In this document: positions 56,363 through 64,000 of the stretch, piece after piece
How the letters are laid out: each line of letters starts with the position of its first letter
How positions within the stretch are numbered: the stretch's first letter is position 1
Source of the DNA: Tipula vernalis
Lineage: Eukaryota; Arthropoda; Insecta; Diptera; Tipulidae
DNA: 64,000 bases
Assembly (NCBI GenBank): GCA_958295665.1
Contig: OY282558.1
Span: forward strand, 327,457,106-327,521,105
Reading direction: 5' to 3'
Notes under the pieces: generated by a model
Databases searched by the model: none
Told to the model about the DNA's origin: nothing
Seen by the model: the letters and a program-made list of their open reading frames with translations, nothing else
Translations under genes and position numbers: made by a program

Positions 56363-56608
56363 CTGGGGGCCTATTCTCGAATTCCACATCCATTTTCCAC
56401 ATGTGGACATCTGTCAAAATTCATAAAAATTGAATTTTTTCGGTACTAAGGGAATATTTCCGAATGGGTATAAGCAGGTGGAAAAAATTCCCCATATAGG
56501 CAAATGACCATGCCGCATGTGAATTACATTTTTCGAACGTTTTTGTGTGAACTTTGACAGATGTTCACATGTGGAAAATGGATGTGGAATTCGAGAATAG
56601 GCCCCCTG
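56363..56608. mobile_element. 246-bp MITE with 60-bp inverted ends
   Basis: Left end CTGGGGGCCTATTCTCGAAT and reverse-complemented right end CAGGGGGCCTATTCTCGAAT, continuing through CATCCATTTTCCACATGTG. Roughly 57 of 60 positions agree. CAGGG-type termini suggest hAT; flanking 8-mers do not match. It is non-coding and probably recent. Confidence 0.82.
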
Positions 56609-56619
56609 ATTTCGAAATC

Positions 56620-57060
56620 TTGATCTGCTCGGGCCACAATCTTTTGTTGTTGCTCCTCGTTACATAGAGATCATCTGGTCGATGATTGATGTTATGAATT
56701 TCGTAAGCCTTTTTACTGTAGAATATCGATTTATACACTTTAAATACGATGAGACCTTCCTCAGGTATTGAATTGCGTTCTTCGTCCGTGCGATAAGTTC
56801 TTAATGCTTCCGTAGGCTAAATTTAAGAACATACTTGGTCCCGCACAAGTGGCAATAGTAATCCGATATCACTTCATTCACATTATTCATTTTAATTTTT
56901 TTTGACGGTGGTGTACATATTGTAGGCTAAGTAATTGCTTCTCGATTCAATTAATACATTTATCATGAAACTTTAAGGCCTGGAGATTTTCACACGATGT
57001 ATCACAGTTTCGGCACACAAATACCTCAGATTTTTCCGTTGCTCCCTCGATAACAGTTTT
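56620..57060 (-). pseudogene. C2H2-like zinc-finger fragment
   Basis: Minus-strand 57060-56955 reads IKTVIEGATEKSEVFVCRNC then DTSCENLQALKFHDKC and a stop. This is a C-x2-C-x12-H-x3-C finger-like module. Downstream translations are broken. Together with the finger at 57460-57560 it may be one gene or retrocopy split by the hairpin element at 57064-57423. Confidence 0.45.
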
Positions 57061-57063
57061 AAT

Positions 57064-57423
57064 GATTCTAGGCCTATTCCACTATCACAGTTCCACTAGA
57101 CACAATTACACTGCATACAATTCCACTGGCACAATTCCAATTGGCACAATTCCACTGAGCACAATTCCACTTGGCACAATTCAACTTGCATAATATAACT
57201 TTTTGATAATCAAACGCATTTAGGATGGTAAATCGCGTGCGCGATTTACCATCCTAAATGCGTTTGATTATCAAAAAGTTAAATTGTGGAATTTAAATTC
57301 GTTTAATAATAAAAAAAATTAAACTTAAAAATTACCTAAAGAAAAAACTACGAATGTTAAACACGAATTGATTGCAATGTTATCGTAATTAGTGGAATAT
57401 GCTAGTGGAATATGTCTAGAATC
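57064..57423. mobile_element. Non-autonomous element with ATTCCACT minisatellite and perfect 42-bp hairpin
   Basis: Ends GATTCTAGGCCTATTCCACTA and (reverse complement) GATTCTAGACATATTCCACT agree at 19 of 21. The left half has about seven GGCACAATTCCACTT-like units (57078-57190). A perfect inverted repeat, arms 57196-57237 and 57240-57281 with a 2-base centre, follows. Flanks TCGATAACAGTTTTAAT (left) and TCGGTTACCGTTTTAAT (right) are similar, possibly a decayed long duplication. Confidence 0.7.
57196..57281. repeat. Perfect 42-bp inverted repeat, 2-base centre
   Basis: Arms begin TAACTTTTTGATAATC on the outside and meet at ATCGCG-TG-CGCGAT. It could extrude as a near-loopless cruciform. Confidence 0.95.
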
Positions 57424-57454
57424 GTAATAAATCGCTCGGTTACCGTTTTAATGT

Positions 57455-57720
57455 GTCGTGTTCAAGTTTTTCATGTTGACGTAATCTGATTTTTAGCGGG
57501 AATAACTTACCGCATGTTTTACAGAAATAATTCGCCTCGAATCGATGCTTACGGAATTTATGTTCGATCGCTTTGAAAATTTATCGAGAATGCGTCGGGG
57601 CACCGTTTTCAGTCGACTAAATCTATTTTGGTTGATGTAACTCTTTTTGCTGGATACTTAAGCAGAGTTGATGCGAGTATTGGTCTACCCCGGATATCAA
57701 TTTCACTTTTATGCTGCCTG
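57455..57720 (-). pseudogene. C2H2 zinc-finger fragment
   Basis: Minus strand 57560-57455: EHKFRKHRFEANYFCKTCGK, LFPLKIRLRQHEKLEH, then DTLKR and a stop. The C-x2-C-x12-H-x4-H spacing is that of a C2H2 finger with the usual F and L positions, and an earlier finger's H-x-H end may precede it. Upstream sequence to 57720 is not open. Host gene relic or transposon-carried; unclear. Confidence 0.5.
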
Positions 57721-58632
57721 AAATCATAAATCACAATTATAATTTTAAAATAACATACACATATATTTTGTTTACAGAAAATGTCCTATTAAATCACAAT
57801 GTTTTATGAACTCCTGGCTAGAGATCACACATTGAAATGGTTTTGGCGTTTATTGTTTTAATTTTTTCGAAGATGTTGGGCCTTGTTGACCTCTACTTGT
57901 GCTTTTTAAATCACTTTGTTTTATTGCATCACTTTGTCTATCGTTGTAAACAATAATTTACTTTAAAATTATCCGGAAAATGGAGATTTAATAATAAAAT
58001 TAGATAGGAATTCTCCATTTTCCATAATAAATTATTCCGCATTGTGTTGTATGTATGTGTGATAAACATAAACATTTTGATGACGATCGAATTAAACGAA
58101 TTAATCAATTCGTTTGCCTCCTAAACAAGCACTTTTTATTATTTTATTTTATTAACACAGTATATTTTATCCAAAATATATAAATTATTAAAGTAGGTAT
58201 TTGATTATAAATCAATATTTATACGCAAATGTCAAAATTTAGTTTATTTTTATAAAACCTATAACCCGTTCTTAGCTATCTACGAGTAAGAAATAATACG
58301 CATACTAAGATTTCAAAAATTTATTTTAGTAAATACACAAACCAAATGAAGTGTTTTAAACCCAAGACTCGAACCATAATAAGGCATTTGCTGTCAAATA
58401 GTAAGGTACATTTTTAGCTAAGACTCAACCCAATATGTAGTTCACATTAATTCCGCTTTTTACAAAATGGCGTTTTCAAATGGTTTACCTTTATAAATGT
58501 GTTCCCTATTTTTCAACGAAAGGGATTCGATGAGGCCATTTCTGCGAATTAAATCCATGTTAAATCAGAAAAAAACAATACGATGTGGGATCAAGTGCGA
58601 TCGTACCAGATCCAATTAATACTACATTAAGC
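57720..58632. other. AT-rich, no gene recognised
   Basis: A short inverted pair around AAAATGGAGA (57978) and TCTCCATTTTCC (58013) suggests a tiny hairpin; nothing else. Confidence 0.4.
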
Positions 58633-59306
58633 GTGTTCCATTGGCGTTAGCAAACGACTCACAAGTACTTGTATCTACTCGCAACTACTCATGCTCAAGT
58701 GATGGTGTAGTTGTTAGAAGTAGTTACGCATATAACTAACGAAAGAGGGATTTTAGTTTAAAAAATTCTAATAGATGGCTCTATACCAATTTTTTTTCTA
58801 ATAGATGGCTCTATACCACCTACTCCAACCAAGGTGTGCCTTTTGCGCTCGTTTGATAAATGCATCGATTTTCAAAATAATGTTAATTTAGTTATAAACT
58901 TGTATGTATTTTATTTTGAAACATTTCCATACAAAGTACTTGACATCTACTCATTCTCTGCAGAAGTTTTCGTAAATTATTTGATTAGAATTTGAATTTA
59001 CGGACATAACAAAAATATGTTGGTTCGATTAGGGTTAAAAACAAAAAATTTTTGTTTATGTTTGTGATACGACGCGCAATTGTTAAATTGTAAAAATATT
59101 TTAATTATTTATTACTTATTTTGTTGTTTAATGTTTTATTACTTATTATTATTAATTATTATTAATAGAACAACGTGTTTTTTTATTAAAATCTGTCAGT
59201 TTTATTTAAATTGAGGTTATGTTTTACTACTGTAACAAAAATTTGCGTTCCATTGAACATCTACTCACAAGTACTTGGTAGTAGCAAATTGTTTCCAATG
59301 GAACAC
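58633..59306. mobile_element. MITE-like element with GTGTTCCATTGG inverted ends
   Basis: GTGTTCCATTGG at 58635 is inverted at 59295-59306 (CCAATGGAACAC). CTCACAAGTACTTGTATCTA (58660) and the inner right CTCACAAGTACTTGGTAGTA (59261) form additional direct/inverted words. Inside is a 22-bp direct duplication, TCTAATAGATGGCTCTATAC at 58767 and 58797. Confidence 0.55.
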
Positions 59307-59458
59307 AGTGATTGAGGGATAGCCCTTCAGTAATATTACCTTACGACAGTAACACTGACATACTAGGGTGGGGCGATGGTACAAATAATTTTAAAAATGA
59401 TTTAGCAGCCAAGCATCGAAATAAATGAGGCAAGGTGAAAAAAAAACAAGTCAGTTAA

Positions 59459-59957
59459 GGTATAAACAGAACAAGAGCGACGACGACCAGCGACAACGCC
59501 TGTCAATTTAAAATATACAGAAAGCATAAGGTGCTAACAGAACCATGTCGCTGGCGACGACGACAGTATCGCCCAACTTTTTTTAAAATCTATTTCTAAT
59601 TTTATCGCCAGCGTTGTAATGTTACCAACTGATTTTTTGGTCATTATGTTGGTAGTTGCTTATTTTTGGTAGTCCATTTTTCAAATCTTAAGTTTTTGCC
59701 CCTTTAACAACAAACAACGTATATTTATTACCTAAATTTAATTTAAATTATTATTATTTAATTCATTAAACATAATATCGCTTGAAAAATATAATTGAGC
59801 TAGTGAGACAATATTTAAGGTTATGTTGTTTATTATGTTATTTAATTTTGTCGTCTGTCGCTGACGCTCTTGTTGTATTTACTATGGCAACATCGCCGGT
59901 CGACAAATGTATTTTGAAGTCGTCGCTTGTAGTTGTCGCTCTTGTTCTGTTTATACT
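59459..59957. mobile_element. TTAA-flanked MITE (piggyBac-type)
   Basis: Ends GGTATAAACAGAACAAGAGC and (reverse complement) AGTATAAACAGAACAAGAGC, arms about 35 bp with GACGAC/GCGAC words. TTAA flanks both sides (59455-59458, 59958-59961). 499 bp, no transposase. TTAA specificity points to piggyBac-driven mobility. Confidence 0.8.
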
Positions 59958-60514
59958 TTAAAGGTAATTAAACTTATGGACTGCTTTTTATTCCCTATTC
60001 CCTACAATAATAAAAAGTGTGGTTTAGTTTACAAACCAAATAAAGTAAATCTCACAATTTGGGGGCTCAACCAGGATATAGTGCAATTGCAGTGAGTCGA
60101 AATTCGAGAGTGTTAGGTTAACCAGCCCCGATACGTCAAGAAATATTGGGAAGCCGTTACGTATGCCAATTAATTCGTTATGTATAATAAAATAAAGTGA
60201 GTGAAGTTATTGATGATGCTACCCTACAATCAATCTCTCGAGACGATTTGATTGATGGATGCATCCAACATGGTTTACGCTAGAAAAAGTCAAAGAAGCT
60301 GCAAGATATAAATCGAATAAAGTGAGACATGCAAGATAGTTTATTCGATGATGATAAACTTGAACATAAAAGCCACTTAGATAATGAAAACCCTGACGAT
60401 AAATATGATGAAGCAGAAGCTGATATAACTGTGTTATCGCATCATTTATAAAACGATTTGGAAGATGTACAAACGAAATAACATTAAGATGCATGATGAG
60501 ATGTTGAAAAATCA

Positions 60515-60941
60515 ATGAGTCGTTTTATGAGCAAAATTATGAAGTGGAACATATTACAGAATGTAATTTACTGTAAGCGGTTGTTAATAAAGAGGCCTCT
60601 AAGCATCTATATCTATCAAATTTTGAAATCAGAATTAATCAAAGAATTCGGTACTATCATGAGTAGTGATGAAAATCATCAAATATTAAGACGTCGTTCA
60701 ACTGAAAGAGCGTTTTAAGCAATATGAAAGAGTGAAGTATAATACGAATGATTCTAAGGTACCATCTTATAAATTATATAATAAAATGGACCTCAAAATT
60801 GAAGATCAAAAGCACAAAGGTGAGGACATTAAAAGAGAAGCACCATCGAGGACAGCACGTTGTTATAACTGTGGATCAGAACATCACCTCTCAAATACTG
60901 CAGAAAATTTTGTTTTGCAACAAAATAATGTCAAAAAATAA
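60515..60941 (+). pseudogene. Gag of the gypsy element with zinc knuckle
   Basis: The frame 60732-60941 contains RTARCYNCGSEHHLSNTAEN, a CCHC-type knuckle in which the last Cys position is not obvious. The preceding frame 60515-60716 is polar and helical (YKRLLIKRPL-like, SELIKEFGTIMSSDENHQIL) and could be the capsid end. A shift separates them. Confidence 0.5.
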
Positions 60942-61079
60942 CCGAGTAAACCAAATAACGCATGCTATAATATTTTACCATAATTGAAACTCATCTGCAA
61001 TACGGGAATCGGAATTTCGATGAATATGAGAACTGACTAGTCGAAAAAAAAAAATTAATCATTTCTCATTCTCATTTGT

Positions 61080-62100
61080 CACAGAGCTGGAATTCGGGTG
61101 CAGTATTGTTAGTGACAAAAAAGGATGAAAGTAAACGGTTCTGCATAGACTTCGAGAATTGAACAAGAAAGTAGTCAAAGATACCCATTGCCATTGCTAG
61201 AGCAGCAACTTAACAATTTGGCGAATTCAAAGATATTTACAATGCTAGATTTGACGAACGGATTTTCCTTTTAGTGGAAGAACAAAGTCGAATGTATTAT
61301 GGGGACGCACCGAGGCCAACACGAGTTTAAAAAGGCATTTTTTGGATTTTGTAATTCTCCATCAGTATTCCAGAGATACATAAATGAAGTTTTCAGGTAG
61401 TTAATTCAAGAGAAGAAATACTGACATATTTAGATGATATTATAATTTTGGGAAAAGATGACGCAGATGGCGCTTATCAACGTTTTAAGGAAGTGCTCGA
61501 TGGCGCAAGATTAGTTGGATTGCAAATTAACTGTAAGAAGTGTCAGATTATGCAAAGCAAAATTACTTATCTTGGAGAGGTTCAAAACGAATTCATCAAA
61601 CTTTCCAGTGACAAAATATGTAATGAAATACCCGATTCCGAACAAACCAAAAGATTGGGGCAGAGCTATTTAGGTTTGACGGCCTATTTTAGAAAATTTA
61701 TAAGACACTAGGTAAAAGTAGCCATGCCGTTGAGCAATTTCCTAAAATCAAATGTAAAGTTCATATTTCAAGATACACAGATGACAGCATTTTTGCAATT
61801 AAAAAAATTATCTTTAAACAATCCCCTGTTAAAATTGTTTCAGTATGAACGAGAGCCTGAAATGCATAATGATGCCAGTAGCGGCTATGAAGCAATACTC
61901 TTGCGACGATGCGATGAAGACAATATGATGCATCCTATACATTATCTAAGTAAGAAAACGATGCCGTGTGAACAAAATTAATATTTTTATGAGTTGGAAG
62001 TTTTAGCCGTAATAAAGGTAGTTAAAAAGTTTACATACTATTTAATTGGTGAACCTTTTAAAATTATTACCGACTGCCAAGCTTTTCAACAAACGATGAA
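61080..62100 (+). pseudogene. Gypsy reverse transcriptase and RNase H start
   Basis: 61080-61170 in shifting frames: SSWNSGAVLLVTKKDESKRF then CIDF-x-E-L-N. 61190-61260: PLPLLEQQLNNLANSKIFTM then LDLTNGF with the first catalytic Asp. 61420-61450: ILTYLDDIIILGKDD, an intact Y-L-D-D box. 61448-61711: VGLQINCKKCQIMQSKITYL and YFRKFIRH. 61724-61981 begins RNase H with FQYEREPEMHNDASSGYEAI (N-D-A where T-D-A is usual) and MHPIHYLSKK. 61994-62100: YELEVLAVIKVVKKFTYYLI then FKIITDCQAFQQTM. At least five breaks. Confidence 0.85.
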
Positions 62101-62205
62101 GAAGGTAATTATTATAAACGAAATCCATGATAAAAACCGGAATGTCACCAAAATGGGTACCACATTGCTCACCAAAATGGGTACCAAGCAGCAGATATAG
62201 AGAGG

Positions 62206-62720
62206 ATGAATTATGGATGCAAGAGGAAAATGGAATATCGGGGGTATACCAGTCTAAATTGTGATGTTGATGATACAAAATATATAAGTATGGATTGGAG
62301 TCATACTAGTATAAAAATTCAAAAAGTCTTTAAGCATTTTGGTTATACTCTGGCGCACAAAACCAATAATAAATTAGACAAATTAATCAAGAACAGGAGT
62401 AATGAAACTTTGGATACGGTGGTGTACAAATCAACATGTTCAAATTGTCAGACATTTTATTTAGGACAAACGGGCCGCTCCTTTAAAGAAAGATTTAGGT
62501 AGCATGTAAAATCAATCGGAAAAATCAACCCTGAATCAAAATTCGCTCAGCATATTAATTCTTACAAGTACTACATAGAATGAAGAAAGGGGATGTGCTT
62601 AGTCGAACCGAAGAATTCGAAATATATAAAAATAAAGACAACCGATGTATGTTGAACAATAGAATAAACACTGCAACAAATAAACTACACGATTTAATAA
62701 TCAACATGCAATCAACGTAA
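62206..62720 (+). pseudogene. Penelope C-terminus with GIY-YIG endonuclease
   Basis: 62206-62502 reads KIQKVFKHFGYTLAHKTNNK, LDKLIKNRSN, then TVVYKSTCSNCQTFYLGQTG and RSFKERFR. The V-Y ... Y-L-G-Q-T-G-R-S-F-x-x-R-F pattern is the GIY-YIG nuclease of Penelope elements, with the Cys pair typical of the family. A TAG follows FR, where an R-x-E/H residue normally continues (HVKSIGKINPESKFAQHI). The Leu/Ile-rich end INTATNKLHDLIIN is near 62690. Confidence 0.85.
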
Positions 62721-62832
62721 CCAGAAAATCGTTCCTGAATCAAAAAAATTGTGCGGCACAACCATTGAAATTCCAAAAAAGTTTAGTATAAAAAGGATTG
62801 AAAAATACGAAATAATTCAATAAGTAAGTCAA

Positions 62833-62858
62833 CTGACGATGATGCTATAGCATCGAAA
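62833..62858 (+). ncRNA. Hammerhead-like CUGANGA-hairpin-GAAA motif in the Penelope tail
   Basis: CTGACGA, then a 5-bp stem GATGC/GCATC closing a TATA loop, then GAAA. This order matches the hammerhead ribozyme core reported for Penelope-like elements. One extra T between CTGACGA and the stem means it is not a textbook core, and stems I and III were not established. Confidence 0.4.
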
Positions 62859-63044
62859 TCGATCTTGCAGCAAAATAAGAAACTATTTCACAATAAGGAC
62901 CACTTATTCTCAGACAAAAAATATAATAATAAACTAAATATTTAATGTATATTGACATCTTGCGATTCAAAAAAAAAATAAATATTTAAGTTGAATAAAT
63001 ATTTTAAAATTGTATTGATTGTATTTTATTGAAAAGGTAATATC

Positions 63045-63890
63045 AACTAAAATTGCAAGGTCGGCAATACATCGAGCGGAAAGACGTATGAAGCATGTAG
63101 ATGATTTTAGCCGAAATCCGGTGTTGCTATTCCTAGATATAGGTATTAGAGACCAAACTCGATCGTTATAAGAACGGGGTGAGAATTGTTTGATATATAA
63201 ATTGCTTCTCAAAGACTGACCATTGCCCGGTTATGAAGTAAATGATGATAGAGAGGTTGGTGGCAATATGTTGATTGTTCTGCCAGACGAAATGGATATG
63301 AAAGTTATAAAGAAAGCCCATTAAGTTGGACACTTTGGTTTAGCAAAGACGAAGGAAATTTTGATCCGTGAATATTATACACGAAAATTGACTCGGTGTG
63401 TGTGAAATCGTGTGTGACATGCATACTGTCTACCAAAAAAATAGGAAAAGCAGGATTATTGAATCCAATACCAAAAGGAAATGCTACATGTCGATCATCT
63501 AAAGATTGAACCTTTAACTGCTACAAAAAACGGTATAAGCATATTCTGGCGATAGTTGATGGATTCGCTAACTTTACCTGGTTATTCCCTGTTCAAATGA
63601 TGACCACCGAGAAAACACTACAAAAGTTGTAAGTAGTTCGGACTGCATTCGGAAACCCAAAGTCTATCATGACTGGTATGTTCCTGAATAGCATCCTTCT
63701 AACAAGTATTGGTATGAGTCCATTCGAAGTAATGATTGGAATGATCAAGATGAGGTTAAAGGAAGACGACCAATTATCTGAAGTAATTGACAGAGAGCTG
63801 CTTGAGTCGTTTACTCATGAATATGATTTGATACGAGAAGATGCCAGAAGAAATATTGCAAAGATTCAGGAGGGAAACAATTAAAGTACA
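63045..63890 (+). pseudogene. Gypsy RNase H end, integrase zinc module and core remnants
   Basis: 63045-63125 in frame: STKIARSAIHRAERRMKHVD then DFSRNPV, the D-A-L-S-R segment ending RNase H. 63280-63345: VLPDEMDMKVIKKAH and VGHFGLAKTKEILI (H-x-H of the zinc module), with cysteines in KSCVTCILST-like broken frames at 63400-63430. 63540-63600: ILAIVDGFANFTWLFPVQMM with a catalytic Asp. 63669-63884 reads GMSPFEVMIGMIKMRLKEDD, the region after the core; the stretch with S-D-x-G and the catalytic Glu is deleted. Confidence 0.75.
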
Positions 63891-64000
63891 ATTTAATAAG
63901 AAATGACAAGAAGCAGGCGGTTCTAAACTACAAGCAAAATATCTCGTACCGTATCGAATAATAGTGGTACGTGCGCATGAGCGCTACGATGTTGCGCAAT

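Larger units (their letters stand above)
62110..63033 (+). mobile_element. Penelope-like element fragment (GIY-YIG end) inserted in gypsy RNase H
   Basis: Perfect 8-bp direct repeats AAGGTAAT at 62102-62109 and 63034-63041 flank the insert, and gypsy coding resumes in step on the far side (MKKV... then STKIARSAIH). The 924-bp insert encodes the C-terminus of a Penelope element, followed by a 3' tail with a hairpin motif (62833-62858). It is 5'-truncated, as is common for these elements. Confidence 0.85.
60030..64000 (+). mobile_element. Ty3/gypsy retrotransposon, truncated by window end
   Basis: The word CACAATTTGGGGGCTCAACC (60053-60072) resembles an LTR end plus primer-binding region. Plus strand then shows a Gag-like leader, zinc knuckle (60857-60905), RT (61080-61710), RNase H (61790-62100 and 63045-63125), integrase H2C2 module (63270-63430) and core remnants (63480-63880). 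A Penelope fragment interrupts RNase H. Many stops; a deletion joins early integrase core to a later segment near 63670. Confidence 0.82.

Noticed and set aside
60219..60515. 98-codon minus-strand frame
   Set aside because: Antisense to the gypsy Gag leader; His/Leu-rich with no recognisable features.

Overview
The window looks like repeat-rich genomic DNA from an insect, most plausibly a higher fly (Diptera; a tephritid-like genome is my guess, not something shown). The evidence is strong AT richness, GT-AG introns, and relics of BEL/Pao, Ty3/gypsy, Jockey- and I-type non-LTR, Penelope, Tc1/mariner, hAT, piggyBac, MULE and Helitron elements, nearly all interrupted by stops, frameshifts or deletions. 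There are no operons, ribosome binding sites, CRISPR arrays or recognisable tRNA/rRNA genes.

Only one convincing host gene was found. It lies on the minus strand and has three coding exons (28618-28303, 17861-17350, 17277-17164). The splice sites agree and the phases match, giving a predicted 313-residue protein with an N-terminal coiled coil and an Asn/Ser-rich disordered remainder. I do not recognise the family. Its 10.4-kb first intron holds a non-LTR fragment, a transposase N-terminus, a 1.4-kb GTTGAGTT-type tract and a complete-length but degenerate piggyBac element with TTAA flanks.

Layout. 0.6-2.15 kb: minus-strand non-LTR relic whose RNase H region carries a (TA)n tract. 2.15-5.9 kb: BEL/Pao relic. 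8.0-10.1 kb: a hAT-like element (8-bp duplication CTATAAAC) nested in a TA-flanked MITE. 10.1-14.3 kb: an I-like non-LTR element lying between a pair of inverted repeats. 14.4-16.2 kb: Tc1 and Jockey fragments. 17.1-28.6 kb: the host gene. 29.7-32.0 kb: a DNA-element protein with a DFAENY motif followed by a Pif1/Helitron helicase tail. 34.7-35.2 kb: Helitron N-terminal fragment. 37.1-40.1 kb: an internally deleted Ty3/gypsy element with both LTRs, probably inside a mariner-like element. 41-44 kb: LOA/R1-like, mariner, MITE and Tc1 pieces. 44.2-46.4 kb: composite tandem-repeat block. 46.5-48.4 kb: FLYWCH-MULE with 9-bp target duplication and a perfect hairpin. 50.6-56 kb: more relics, an inverted copy of the composite repeat, and a long 110-bp satellite with a 425-bp higher-order duplication. 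56.3-60 kb: several MITEs, zinc-finger relics and a second perfect-hairpin element. 60-64 kb: a Ty3/gypsy element running off the end, with a Penelope fragment inserted between 8-bp duplications.

The most unusual signals are two elements sharing a minisatellite plus near-loopless perfect hairpin architecture, and a dispersed composite repeat in which three different tandem-repeat blocks travel together in both orientations. All family assignments come from motif recognition by eye; no database was searched.
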